Assembly (NCBI RefSeq): GCF_037055275.1
Contig: NZ_CP146343.1
Span: forward strand, 1,026,501 to 1,090,500
Origin: Pseudomonas sp. ML2-2023-3
GTDB lineage: Bacteria; Pseudomonadota; Gammaproteobacteria; Pseudomonadales; Pseudomonadaceae
Reading direction: 5' to 3'
DNA length: 64,000 nucleotides
How positions within the stretch are numbered: the stretch's first letter is position 1; the number at the start of each line of letters is the position of its first letter. Below the pieces are notes generated by a model that was given only the letters and a program-made list of their open reading frames with translations, was not told where the DNA came from and searched no databases. Below are positions 34,790-43,527 of the stretch, piece by piece. The position numbers were made by a program, and so were the translations under genes.

Positions 34790-35719
34790 TCATGCTGTTT
34801 CTTGCACCGCCAGCGCGGCGAGTTCGGCCTCGCGCTTGGCGATGGCCTGTTCAAGTTCCGGAGAGCGTTTGGCCCATTGTTCCGGCGGGAGGGGTTTTGA
34901 CCATTCGATGATGTCGGGGTAAGGGAGGTCGGGTGGCGGGTTCAGTTTCCAGCGTTCAAGCACGTCAATCAGTAGTGTGTTGAAGATGAAAATCCCGCAA
35001 AAGCCTTCCCACAAGATTGTTACTGGCCAGCCTCTCAACTTCGCACCTTTTATGAGATCGTCCAAATAGGTCGCCCATATACCTTTGGATCTATCGAAGC
35101 GTGCTGTTTGATCTTCAACAGCATCAGGCCCAATTTCCATATAACTGCGCATGCACTCCCACAGCGCCATCGCCGTGGTGCCGCCACCGCAATTGAAGGC
35201 GAAGTAAAAGTGTTTATTGCCTTCCTTGGCCAAGGGGGCCGGGTTTTCGAAACCAACGATCAATAAACCCATCGTGTTTTTACCCGCCTGGCTTGTCGAT
35301 GAGTGTTGAGTGGCGGCGGCGGTGACACTTTCCCAGGGCACAATCCAATAGTCGCCGTCTTCCATCGGTACGCAGACTTCTCGGCGTTGACGATTGAAGC
35401 GTACGGGAAGGGGGACTTCGCGGAAGAGGCCTTGGATGACAAAGCAAATAGGTATAACTGTAATACACGCTCCTAATACCAATGCGCCATAGTCATTGAA
35501 AATATAGGCCATAGAAAGAAACAGCATTACCAACGGCCAAATCGTCATCACTGCCGACCCAATGCTGTAGTTTCCAATATCAATAAACACATCGTTCTTG
35601 CGCCAAATGGTATTGAGCACATCTGAAGGTTTTCTGCCTGTCGGAATAGGCAATGGCGCCAAATAATCATCACGCGAAAAAATCCGTTTTTTGGTGGTTC
35701 CAGCCGGTGGCGTGCTCAT
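34790..35719 (-). CDS. DUF6708 membrane protein, probable immunity protein 2
   Basis: A 309-aa protein (MSTPPAGTTKKRIFSRDDYL) of the DUF6708 type. Two helices at about residues 56-97 and one near 234-252 place it in the inner membrane. It overlaps the preceding effector-tail ORF by four bases (ATGA), as does its paralogue at 35964-36878. The two are near-identical at residues 1-54, 99-200 and 269-309, and differ mainly in the membrane segments. Position behind a VasX-like effector suggests immunity; this is inference. Confidence 0.72.
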   Translation of the reverse strand: MSTPPAGTTKKRIFSRDDYLAPLPIPTGRKPSDVLNTIWRKNDVFIDIGNYSIGSAVMTIWPLVMLFLSMAYIFNDYGALVLGACITVIPICFVIQGLFREVPLPVRFNRQRREVCVPMEDGDYWIVPWESVTAAATQHSSTSQAGKNTMGLLIVGFENPAPLAKEGNKHFYFAFNCGGGTTAMALWECMRSYMEIGPDAVEDQTARFDRSKGIWATYLDDLIKGAKLRGWPVTILWEGFCGIFIFNTLLIDVLERWKLNPPPDLPYPDIIEWSKPLPPEQWAKRSPELEQAIAKREAELAALAVQETA

Positions 35720-35967
35720 GGCTTGTCCTTGGGTTGCAGGTAAATGGCGCCGGGATATCCCTTACCAAGGGAGTAGGTTGGCACTCGATCCAGTTCGGGG
35801 GTCGGGTCGTTACGCAGGGCTATCACCCCGTCGTTGTTGGTGAGGGTAAAAGCAACGCCCCGTTCGCCACCGACAAAGTTGTGAGCGCCCAGCATGGCAA
35901 TCAAGGGTGTGCGATAGCGCAAACGAAGCGAAACAGTGGCCAGGAACGTGCTGGTTTGCTGGTTCAT
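35716..35967 (-). CDS. orphan duplicate of the effector C-terminal tail
   Basis: An 83-aa ORF (MNQQTSTFLATVSLRLRYRT) whose last 71 residues match the C-terminal tail of the VasX-like effector (36875-37109) with three differences. It starts within the stop of the upstream DUF6708 gene (ATGA) and ends within the start of the next (ATGA). No toxin domain is recognised. It looks like a remnant of a tandem duplication of tail plus immunity gene and may or may not be made. Confidence 0.7.
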   Translation of the reverse strand: MNQQTSTFLATVSLRLRYRTPLIAMLGAHNFVGGERGVAFTLTNNDGVIALRNDPTPELDRVPTYSLGKGYPGAIYLQPKDKP

Positions 35968-36878
35968 GCTGTTTCTTGCACCGCCAGCGCGGCGAGTTCG
36001 GCTTCGCGTTTGGCGATGGCGTGTTCAAGTTCCGGGGAGCGTTTGGCCCATTGTTCCGGCGGGAGGGGTTTTGACCATTCGATGATGTCGGGGTGGGTGA
36101 GGTCGGGTGGATAGGACAATTTCAGGTTTTGTAATTTCTCTGCGAGATAGGTTCCTAAAATCGTGATGCAAAAGATCCCCCATAAAACACCCAGCAGGTT
36201 TCCTTTGCGCAAATCAGTGATGATTGAACCGATCTGTGTTTTTTCATAGGGCGCATTACCCACTCGGCTGTCAGGTACAGCGTCCGGGCCAATTTCCATA
36301 TAACTGCGCGTGCATTCCCACAGGGCCATCGCCGTCGTGCCGCCGCCGCAATTGAAGCCGAAAGAGAAGTGTTTGTTGTCTTCTTTAGCGTGCGGGTCGG
36401 GGTTTTCAAAACCGATAATTAACAAACCCATCGTATTTTTACCCGCCTGACTTGTCGATGAGTGTTGAGTGGCGGCGGCGGTGACACTTTCCCAAGGCAC
36501 AATCCAATAGTCGCCGTCTTCCATCGGTACGCAGACTTCTCGGCGTTGACGGTTAAAGCGTACGGGAAGAGGGACTTCGCGAAATAGGCCTTGGATAAGC
36601 CAGTAAATAGGAATTGCCATAATACAACTCCCCAAAACTAGAGCGTCGACGTCGTTAAATATATAAGCGAGCCCCGTAAAAAGTATCACTCCAACCCATA
36701 TTGTCATGGCAGCAGCACCAATGCTGTAGTTCCCTATATCAATAAATACATCGTTCTTGCGCCAAATGGTGTTTAGAACGTCTTCCGGTTTTTCTCCCGT
36801 CGGAATGGGCAATGGCGCCAAGTAGTCATCGCGTGAAAAAAACCGTTTCTTGGTGGTTCCCGCCGGTGGCGTACTCAT
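35964..36878 (-). CDS. DUF6708 membrane protein, probable immunity protein 1
   Basis: A 304-aa DUF6708 protein, paralogue of the gene at 34790. N-terminal cytosolic part, two helices at about residues 55-98, a conserved soluble block with DGDYWIVPWESVTAAATQHS, then a third hydrophobic segment near residues 230-246. Its ATG lies in the stop of the effector tail (ATGA), so before the IS insertion it was translationally coupled to the effector. Likely protects the producer from that effector. Confidence 0.72.
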   Translation of the reverse strand: MSTPPAGTTKKRFFSRDDYLAPLPIPTGEKPEDVLNTIWRKNDVFIDIGNYSIGAAAMTIWVGVILFTGLAYIFNDVDALVLGSCIMAIPIYWLIQGLFREVPLPVRFNRQRREVCVPMEDGDYWIVPWESVTAAATQHSSTSQAGKNTMGLLIIGFENPDPHAKEDNKHFSFGFNCGGGTTAMALWECTRSYMEIGPDAVPDSRVGNAPYEKTQIGSIITDLRKGNLLGVLWGIFCITILGTYLAEKLQNLKLSYPPDLTHPDIIEWSKPLPPEQWAKRSPELEHAIAKREAELAALAVQETA

Positions 36879-37117
36879 GGCTTGTCCTTAGGTTGCAGGT
36901 ATATAGCGCCGGGATGGCCCTTGCCGAGGGCGTAGGTTGGCACTCGATCCAGTTCGGGAGTCGGGTCGCTACGCAGGGCTATCACCCCGTCGTTGTTGGT
37001 GAGGGTAAAAGCAACACCCCGTTCGCCACCGACAAAGTTGTGAGCGCCCAGCATGGCAATCAAGGGTGTGCGATAGCGCAAACGAAGCGAAATAGTGGCT
37101 GGCGACGTGCTTAATAC
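36875..37117 (-). pseudogene. 3' fragment of the VasX-like effector, separated by IS66
   Basis: Encodes the last 78 residues of the effector (STSPATISLRLRYRTPLIAM onward to IYLQPKDKP). Removing the IS66 element and one copy of its 8-bp target duplication joins this frame exactly to the 40490-43527 gene, giving an unbroken protein of about 1090 residues. A frame from within the IS terminal repeat (ATG at 37141) could still read it. Confidence 0.88.
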
Positions 37118-37139
37118 GTAAGCGCTCCATAAACCCCAC
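37118..37139 (+). repeat. IS66 left terminal inverted repeat
   Basis: 22 bp, exact inverse of 40468-40489; preceded by target duplication CTTAATAC. Confidence 0.95.
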
Positions 37140-37201
37140 ATTCAAAGCGCTTAGCTGATCCCGGATGCTGTGCTCCCGATTCCCTCAGGAGCCAGCTCGC
37201 C

Positions 37202-37561
37202 ATGATGCGACCCGATGCCAAAGTCGAAAAAGTGTATCTGTACCCCAAGCCGGTGGACTTCCGAAAATCCATCGACGGCTTGGCTGCGCTGGTCGAGCTG
37301 GATATTAAAGTCGCAGTATTCGACCCTGTGCTTTTCGTTTTCCTCAACAAGCCCCGCAACCGAGTGAAGATATTGTATTGGGAGCGCAACGGCTTCTGCC
37401 TTTGGCTCAAGCGCCTCGAGTCCGAACGATTCAAAACATCACCGGACGCCACCGACGAGGCGATCGTTCTGACCGTCCAGGAACTCAACTGGATGCTCGA
37501 TGGCTTTGACCTCTGGCGCAACCGTCCTCATCAAGTTTTGACGCCGCGATTCGTAGCCTGA
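37202..37561 (+). CDS. tnpB: IS66 family accessory protein TnpB
   Basis: A 119-aa IS66 Orf2 (TnpB) protein, with the familiar YLYPKPVDFRKSIDGLAALV block and LYWERNGFCLWLKRLE. It is needed with TnpC for IS66 transposition although its biochemical role is unclear. AGGAG upstream supports translation from 37202 or 37205. It is 18 bp ahead of tnpC. Confidence 0.93.
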   Translation: MMRPDAKVEKVYLYPKPVDFRKSIDGLAALVELDIKVAVFDPVLFVFLNKPRNRVKILYWERNGFCLWLKRLESERFKTSPDATDEAIVLTVQELNWMLDGFDLWRNRPHQVLTPRFVA

Positions 37562-37579
37562 TTCGGTATAATCCAGGGC

Positions 37580-39112
37580 ATGAATTCCTTGCCCGAAAAT
37601 CTTCCAGATGATCCCGTTCTGCTCAAGCAAATGCTTGGGCAGATGCTCGACGAGCGTCAGTTGGATAAGGGCAAGATTGTTCGGCTAGAAGAACAAAATG
37701 CCCTCCTGCTTCAGCGTCTGTTCGGACGTAAGTCCGAGCAAACAGCTGATGCGGCAACGCCGCAACTGGCCCTCTTCAATGAAGTAGAAAGCGTTGTCGA
37801 GCCTGTGGACGAAGCCTCAGATGAAGAAGTCGTTGCCCCGATCAAGCGCCGCGGCAAACGCAAGCCACTGCCCGCCGATCTGCCGCGCATCGAGATTATC
37901 CACGAACTTCCCGAACATGAACTGACGTGCGTCTGCGGCTGCCGCAAACACACTATTGGCGAAGAAGTCAGCGAGCAGCTTGAAATCGTGCCGATGCAGA
38001 TCCGTGTGATCAGACACGTTCGCAAAGTTTACGGTTGCCGCGACTGCGAGATGGCGCCGGTCACTGCTGACAAGCCGGCTCAACTGATTGAAAAAAGCAT
38101 GGCCAGCCCAAGTGTTCTGGCGATGCTGCTGACCACCAAGTACGTCGATGGACTACCGCTTCACCGTTTCGAAAAAGTCTTGGGCCGCCATGGTGTCGAT
38201 ATCCCGCGTCAGACGTTGGCACGCTGGGTTATCCAGTGCGGTGAACACTTTCAGCCGCTGCTGAATTTAATGCACGATAGCCTGTTGGGCAGCCGTGTTG
38301 TCCACTGCGATGAAACACGGGTACAGGTGTTGAAAGAGCCTGACCGAGACCCAAGCAGCCAGTCCTGGATGTGGGTGCAAACCGGCGGCCCGCCAGATAA
38401 ACCAGTGATCCTTTTTGACTACTCCACCAGCCGCGCGCAGGAGGTGCCGACACGCCTGCTCGATGGTTATCGTGGCTATGTGATGACCGATGATTACGCC
38501 GGTTATAACGCGTTGGGCGCGCAGACCGGAGTCGAACGTTTGGGCTGCTGGGCGCACGCAAGGCGCAAGTTTGTTGAAGCCCAAAAAGTACAGCCGAAAG
38601 GCAAGACGGGACGTGCTGACATCGCGCTGAACCTGATCAACAAACTCTATGGTGTAGAGCGTGATCTGAAGGATGCGTGCGACGACGATCGTAAAACTGG
38701 CCGTCATGATCGGAGTCTGCCAGTGCTGGCTCAGTTAAAAAGCTGGATGGAAAAGACGCAGCCACAAGTTACGTCTCAGAACGCCTTGGGCAAGGCCATC
38801 GGCTATCTGGCGAGTAACTGGAACAAACTGGAACGGTACGCCGAGGAAGGCTATTTGCCGATCGACAACAACCTCGCCGAGCGTGCGATCAGGCCCTTCG
38901 TCATCGGAAGAAAGAACTGGTTGTTTAGCGACACCCCCAAAGGCGCGACGGCCAGTGCTCAACTTTACAGCTTGGTCGAGACTGCCAAAGCCAACGGCCA
39001 AGAGCCCTATGCGTGGCTGCGCCACGCATTAGAACGGCTGCCACTGGCGACCTCGGTTGAAGATTACGAAGCGCTGTTGCCGTGGAACTGCTCGCTGGTG
39101 TCGCCTAACTAG
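37580..39112 (+). CDS. tnpC: IS66 family transposase TnpC
   Basis: A 510-aa DDE transposase. An N-terminal leucine-rich coil (LDEGRQ-like, residues 15-50), a zinc-finger-like segment (CVCGCRKH and YGCRDCE around residues 113-155) and the DDE core ([43 protein letters not shown]) are all intact. The stop at 39110-39112 is directly followed by the IS3 insertion, so the reading frame is not broken. Confidence 0.94.
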   Translation: MNSLPENLPDDPVLLKQMLGQMLDERQLDKGKIVRLEEQNALLLQRLFGRKSEQTADAATPQLALFNEVESVVEPVDEASDEEVVAPIKRRGKRKPLPADLPRIEIIHELPEHELTCVCGCRKHTIGEEVSEQLEIVPMQIRVIRHVRKVYGCRDCEMAPVTADKPAQLIEKSMASPSVLAMLLTTKYVDGLPLHRFEKVLGRHGVDIPRQTLARWVIQCGEHFQPLLNLMHDSLLGSRVVHCDETRVQVLKEPDRDPSSQSWMWVQTGGPPDKPVILFDYSTSRAQEVPTRLLDGYRGYVMTDDYAGYNALGAQTGVERLGCWAHARRKFVEAQKVQPKGKTGRADIALNLINKLYGVERDLKDACDDDRKTGRHDRSLPVLAQLKSWMEKTQPQVTSQNALGKAIGYLASNWNKLERYAEEGYLPIDNNLAERAIRPFVIGRKNWLFSDTPKGATASAQLYSLVETAKANGQEPYAWLRHALERLPLATSVEDYEALLPWNCSLVSPN

Positions 39113-39154
39113 GCGCGTGGACTTGCCCCTACAAAACCGGACACCAACTCCCCG

Positions 39155-40030
39155 TTAAATTGATGCTGCCGCCAAGCGCCTGAACTCCCTCGGTGAACGG
39201 TAGTTCAAGGCGCTGTGCGGATGCTGCTCGTTGTAATGCTCGAAGGCAATTGCCAGGTTACTCAACGCCGTTTCTCGATCCGGCTTGGGCATGTGTGCCA
39301 CGTAGTCACGCTTGATTGTCTTCACGAAGCTCTCTGCCATGCCGTTACTCTGTGGGCTGCGCACTGGGGTGGTCACCGGCTGCAAGCCGATCTGTCGAGC
39401 AAACAGACGCGTCTGTTCGGCGGTGTACGCCGAGCCGTTGTCGCTGAGCCACTGCACTGGCGTTGCAGGCAGTTGATCACCAAAGCGCTTTTCCACACTT
39501 TCCAGCATCAAGTCGCGGATATCATCGCCGCTGTACCCGGTCGGGCTGGCGACCCAGCCGATGGCTTCGCGATCACAGCAGTCCAGGGCGAAGGTCACGC
39601 TCAGTTTGGCGCCGTCCTCACAGCGGAACTCAAAGCCGTCCGAGCACCAACGTGTATCGCTGGTTTGCACGGCAATACGGCCTTCGTGCCGACGCGGCAC
39701 GCCGGGCTGTTTGATTCGGCGCTCCAGCAGCAAGTTGTGATCACGCATGACCCGGTAAACCCGTTTCACGTTGATCGCGGGTAGCGACCGCTTTTCACGT
39801 GCACGACGCAGCAATCCCCAGACCCGACGGTAGCCATAGCTGGGCAGTTCGCTGACCTGTTGCTTGATTTCGGCCACCAACTCAGCGTCGTTCACAGGCC
39901 TGCTTCGCCGTGTCTTGGGCGATACCGATTGCTTGATTCGAACCGTTAATTGCGAGCGCGCCACACCGAGACATTCGCTGACCAGTTTCACTGGTCGTCC
40001 CCCGGCAACAAGGGTGAGTGCGCAATCCAT
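39155..40030 (-). CDS. IS3-family transposase OrfB
   Basis: A 291-aa rve/DDE integrase-type transposase. Catalytic residues are seen in [23 protein letters not shown] and [19 protein letters not shown]. It overlaps orfA by 43 bp in another frame, so it is likely made as an OrfAB fusion by -1 frameshifting, as is usual in the IS3 family. Confidence 0.92.
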   Translation of the reverse strand: MDCALTLVAGGRPVKLVSECLGVARSQLTVRIKQSVSPKTRRSRPVNDAELVAEIKQQVSELPSYGYRRVWGLLRRAREKRSLPAINVKRVYRVMRDHNLLLERRIKQPGVPRRHEGRIAVQTSDTRWCSDGFEFRCEDGAKLSVTFALDCCDREAIGWVASPTGYSGDDIRDLMLESVEKRFGDQLPATPVQWLSDNGSAYTAEQTRLFARQIGLQPVTTPVRSPQSNGMAESFVKTIKRDYVAHMPKPDRETALSNLAIAFEHYNEQHPHSALNYRSPREFRRLAAASI

Positions 40031-40380
40031 TTTCGCGACCGGGCGATCTCCACGGCTTCTTTGAGGATTTCCGCTTCCATCGTTTTCTTGCCCAGCATCC
40101 GTTGCAGTTCACGTATCTGCTTGAGCGCATCGCTCAGCTCGGAGGCAGGCACCACCGACTCACCGGCACTGACCGCCGACAGGCTGCCTTCCTGATAAAG
40201 CTTGCGCCACAGGAACAGCTGATTGGCATTGATACCGTTGCGCCGAGCCACCACCGACACGCTTTGTCCTGGCTCAAGGCACTCGCGAACCATGGCCAGC
40301 TTTTGCTCCGGGCTCCAGCGGCGCCGCCGCTCCTGGCCCAAAAGCTTCCCACTCTTATCGTTGCTGTTAGTCATAAACAT
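39988..40380 (-). CDS. IS3-family OrfA (helix-turn-helix)
   Basis: A 130-aa OrfA with an N-terminal helix-turn-helix ([20 protein letters not shown] and [20 protein letters not shown]) and a C-terminal leucine-zipper-like helix ([20 protein letters not shown]). It binds the IS ends and provides the N-terminus of the OrfAB transposase. Confidence 0.9.
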   Translation of the reverse strand: MFMTNSNDKSGKLLGQERRRRWSPEQKLAMVRECLEPGQSVSVVARRNGINANQLFLWRKLYQEGSLSAVSAGESVVPASELSDALKQIRELQRMLGKKTMEAEILKEAVEIARSRKWIAHSPLLPGDDQ

Positions 40381-40467
40381 AACCGTTTGCCTATCCCTTA
40401 TCGTAAGGGGGAAACGGTGTCCTGTCTTTCATGGGGCTCGTTCAGCGCGTTACCCATCTTTAAGTTG

Positions 40468-40489
40468 GTGGGGTTTATGGAGCGCTTAC
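40468..40489 (-). repeat. IS66 right terminal inverted repeat
   Basis: 22 bp, exact inverse of 37118-37139; followed by target duplication CTTAATAC. Its TAA supplies the stop codon of the truncated effector. Confidence 0.95.
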
Positions 40490-43400
40490 CTTAATACGTT
40501 CGACAGAGTTTTAAACGGGCCACTCAGGCGCAAGCCTTGGCCTTCCTGGAACGGTATCCATTGGCACTCGCTACTGGGCAGCCAATGAGGCGTCATGTCA
40601 CGCCATGGGCGAGGGGGTTTGTAGTTATTGTGAGGGCTGTTTTTGATCAGGTAACGGTAGGCTTGGGAGTCCACTGGATCGCCCATCATGCTCAATTCAA
40701 GATAGGCGGTACCCGGTTCTGCTCCCGGCAAGTCGATGGTCAGGGCATTGATGGAGCTGACGAAGGACAGCCCAGATGGACCATTGGAACCGCCTGTCTC
40801 GGAACTGCTTTGCATGCTGACGCGGGGGCTGTACAAGATGCCGTATAGCCAGTTCAGTTCTTCTTGCTGGGCTTTGGCGGGGATGGGCTCTAAATTCCTG
40901 GCCCGTGCTTTGGACCAGCAGCAGAAATTGAGGAAGTTTTGCACCGGGGTTTGCTGAAAGAACCAACTGATCAGGTACAACACGCCCAGTGCGGCAATAA
41001 TCCAGTTCAGTGGGCCCATGTACAGCGTGTAACGCATGATGGCGACTTCTACTTCGATAAAGCGTGCCAGTACTCGGGCGGTTAGACCGAAACCCAGTAG
41101 TGCCTGAGCCCCATAAGCAATTACTTGCCCTCCTACGACCGTTTGGCGCATCTCCAGCCAGGGATCGATATGTGTTTGGGCACTTTCTATCTGTCTTTGC
41201 AGTGATTTGAATTCATTTGCTGCAGCGTATGCCGACAACCCCCAAATCACCCCCCCAAACAATGTAAGAGTCGGAGCCATTGCTTGGCCCTTGCCCACTG
41301 TTTTTATCCCCAACCCCTTCCTAACCTGACTATCAACCACCGCCACCAACGCCGCCGAGGCATACAGCGAAGCCGACACCGTGTCGTTAACCCGCTGATC
41401 ATCCATCCCTTCCAGCGCTGCGGCCTGGCTCAAGTAGTTGTTCGCATTGAGCGTGTTGAGCAGCAACGCCGCCAATGGCACCACGCCGCCGCTGTTGCTG
41501 ATCAGCGGGGAGTTGGTCACGCGTTCCATGCGCCCGGCGCCGATGGCGTGTCCCGTGGCCTTGACCCAGTGGTTGAGGCCCTCGGCTTTTTCTCCCAGCA
41601 GGGTCCACATCTGCCTCCCCGCGTGGGTCACGGCCTGCAAGCGCGCATCGCTGCCCAGGCGTGCGGCGACGAAGATACCCACCCAGGCGCTGCTCAAGGT
41701 GGTGTCACCCTTGAGGACCAGCAGCGCCGCCGCCAACCGGTTGACCAGTACGCTCCAGGGCCCCTGGGCGTCGCGGGCCATGGCGGCGATGTCGTTGGCA
41801 ATCACGGCGCTCAGGGGGGCAAACAGCTGACGGGTTGCCTCGCGGTTTTCAGAGCCCAAAGCCGCCAGTATTTCCCCCAGGCGACCGGTGCCGACAATGC
41901 CCGCATCGATCGAAGGCGTCCAGGCGTGGAACAGGTGTTTGAGCGCGCCTTCGTCGGGGGCGCGCACGTAGTCGGCATATTGCTCTGCACCCTTGGCCCG
42001 GGTGCATTGGGCGCTCAGGCAGCCGGTGGCCAGTTCGGTGAGCCACTGGCGGCTTTCAACGTCGTAGTAATCGACGAACCAGGTGCCGCTGTGGGAGCGT
42101 GTGAGGTATTGGCCTCGGTCGGCAAACAAGGCGTTGTGGCGCTGTTCGACGTGTTGGTAATGGGCCGGTGCGGTGGTGTCGAGCCAGGTGTTCATGGCCG
42201 GCAAGTCAATGTACTCGCTGACCTTGGCGCTGAAGGGGTCGTTGTCGAGGTTGGACTGTTTTTCGGCGCGGTATTGATGCACCAACGCCTGCACGTCGGT
42301 GTACAGGTCGGGCGGAATGAAGGCCCGTACGGGCTCTACGATACGTTCGATACGGGCATTACGGGCGGTCACTTCGGCTCTGCTAGGCAGGCCACCATAC
42401 TGGCGGTCCCGGGTTTCGATCTTGAGTGCTTCGTCCAGTTGCTGCTGGGCGTCTAGCATGACCGTGCCCTGCTCGGGCGTGAGGCGGATGTCCCGATCCT
42501 TGTACCGGTAGCTCAGGGTGCTCGCCACCTCAGCACCCTCTTCGGTGATCAGGCTTCGAATAAAGCCGCCGATGTTCAAGCGCAGGTTATTGTCGCCCAC
42601 CCATTGTTCGTGGCTCGATTCAACCCGTTCCTGCTCATGGTTGATGTCGCGCAGCACCCCCAGGTCGTCGTCCAGGCACACGAATACCGGGTAAAGCGCC
42701 CTGGCCTCAGCCGTGGCGGCCTCCAGCCAGGTCTGGGTGCCCTGGCCGTCCCACGGCTCGGCACTCCACTCGCCGGGTGCCTGGTCGGACGCATCGGGGT
42801 ATTGGGCGATGATTTTTTCGCGCTCCCGGGCGCGGTGCATGGCATCGGTGTAAGCCTTGATGTTGGCCTTGGTGGGGTCTTTCATCACGGTTGCGCCCAA
42901 CGCCTGGGTGTCATCGCCTCCGGCTTTTTGATAGGCCTTCATCGATTGGGCGTAGGTGTCGGGGATGAGTTCAGCCATCACCTCGGTGGCGTTTTCCAGG
43001 GGCGGACAGTGTTCGGCTTGCAGCTCGTTGGCCACGGTGCGCAAGGCCACATGGCGCATGTGCGCACTGCGTTTGGCGGGTTTTTCGCTGAGCAAGGCGC
43101 AGTGTTGCGGGTTGAGTGGGAACTCGCTGTAGAGCATCCAGGCGTCATGGATTTTGTTCAGCGTCAGCCCTGTTAGAGTGCCTTTAAGCAAGAGGGTGGA
43201 GTCGTCCTCAAGCGCCTGCGCCTGAAACCTGCCGTCGGACGACACGGCATAGCGCTGGAGCGGGCCTTTTTCCTGCCAGATATACAAAAAGCCGGCCCGA
43301 AGACGCCGGGCGGCCATGGGGTGGCTTTGGGTGGTCACGCTGGGGGAACAGCAGGGGTGAGTGGCTTGTTCCTGCGCCAGGGCGTAGCGCACGGGCACCA

Positions 43401-43527
43401 CGAACACTTCGGGCTGGTGAGCCGGGCATGGCGTCAGAGGGCTTTTGACATCGACGTGAGGCTGGGCCCTGGCGGCGCGTTCGGCCTGCGCGGCGTTATC
43501 GATCATGGCCAGTTTTTGAGCGCTCAT
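40486..43527 (-). CDS. VasX-like T6SS pore-forming effector, C-terminus lost to IS66
   Basis: A 1013-aa protein (MSAQKLAMIDNAAQAERAAR) of the VasX / BTH_I2691 effector type. The N-terminal part (RRLRAGFLYIWQEKGPLQRY, VVPVRYALAQEQ) resembles the VasX N-terminal domain. Strong hydrophobic segments at about residues 753-772, 797-824 and 833-857 suit membrane pore formation. The last codon and stop come from the IS66 terminal repeat; about 78 residues are displaced to 36875-37109. Its start overlaps the DUF4123 gene stop (ATGA). Whether the truncated form is still toxic is unknown. Confidence 0.85.
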   Translation of the reverse strand: MSAQKLAMIDNAAQAERAARAQPHVDVKSPLTPCPAHQPEVFVVPVRYALAQEQATHPCCSPSVTTQSHPMAARRLRAGFLYIWQEKGPLQRYAVSSDGRFQAQALEDDSTLLLKGTLTGLTLNKIHDAWMLYSEFPLNPQHCALLSEKPAKRSAHMRHVALRTVANELQAEHCPPLENATEVMAELIPDTYAQSMKAYQKAGGDDTQALGATVMKDPTKANIKAYTDAMHRAREREKIIAQYPDASDQAPGEWSAEPWDGQGTQTWLEAATAEARALYPVFVCLDDDLGVLRDINHEQERVESSHEQWVGDNNLRLNIGGFIRSLITEEGAEVASTLSYRYKDRDIRLTPEQGTVMLDAQQQLDEALKIETRDRQYGGLPSRAEVTARNARIERIVEPVRAFIPPDLYTDVQALVHQYRAEKQSNLDNDPFSAKVSEYIDLPAMNTWLDTTAPAHYQHVEQRHNALFADRGQYLTRSHSGTWFVDYYDVESRQWLTELATGCLSAQCTRAKGAEQYADYVRAPDEGALKHLFHAWTPSIDAGIVGTGRLGEILAALGSENREATRQLFAPLSAVIANDIAAMARDAQGPWSVLVNRLAAALLVLKGDTTLSSAWVGIFVAARLGSDARLQAVTHAGRQMWTLLGEKAEGLNHWVKATGHAIGAGRMERVTNSPLISNSGGVVPLAALLLNTLNANNYLSQAAALEGMDDQRVNDTVSASLYASAALVAVVDSQVRKGLGIKTVGKGQAMAPTLTLFGGVIWGLSAYAAANEFKSLQRQIESAQTHIDPWLEMRQTVVGGQVIAYGAQALLGFGLTARVLARFIEVEVAIMRYTLYMGPLNWIIAALGVLYLISWFFQQTPVQNFLNFCCWSKARARNLEPIPAKAQQEELNWLYGILYSPRVSMQSSSETGGSNGPSGLSFVSSINALTIDLPGAEPGTAYLELSMMGDPVDSQAYRYLIKNSPHNNYKPPRPWRDMTPHWLPSSECQWIPFQEGQGLRLSGPFKTLSNVLR

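Larger units (their letters stand above)
39118..40444 (-). mobile_element. IS3-family (IS2-group-like) element nested in IS66
   Basis: Imperfect terminal repeats, TGGACTTGCCCCTAC at 39118 and inverse of TGAACGAGCCCCATG ending at 40444, share GGACACC and TCCCC further in. The flanks are a 5-bp duplication GCGCG (39113-39117, 40445-40449). It carries overlapping orfA and orfB. Insertion fell just after tnpC, so both elements keep intact transposase genes. Confidence 0.88.
37118..40489 (+). mobile_element. IS66-family element carrying a nested IS3-family element
   Basis: Perfect 22-bp terminal inverted repeats starting GTAAGCGCTCCATAAACC lie at 37118-37139 and 40468-40489, flanked by the 8-bp target duplication CTTAATAC (37110-37117 and 40490-40497). 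It carries tnpB and tnpC but no tnpA. Without the nested IS3 element and its 5-bp duplication it is 2040 bp. It interrupts the VasX-like effector gene. Confidence 0.95.

Noticed and set aside
34718..34793. Short frame (MNSLNQTIGALTAC...) starting in the stop of the last DUF6708 gene
   Set aside because: Only 22 codons, no similarity to the effector tail despite the ATGA position; kept only as a note.
37202..39112. Possibility that the IS66 element is degraded because tnpA is absent
   Set aside because: Both ends, the target duplication, TnpB and the TnpC DDE residues are intact; some IS66 members lack tnpA, so loss is not proven.
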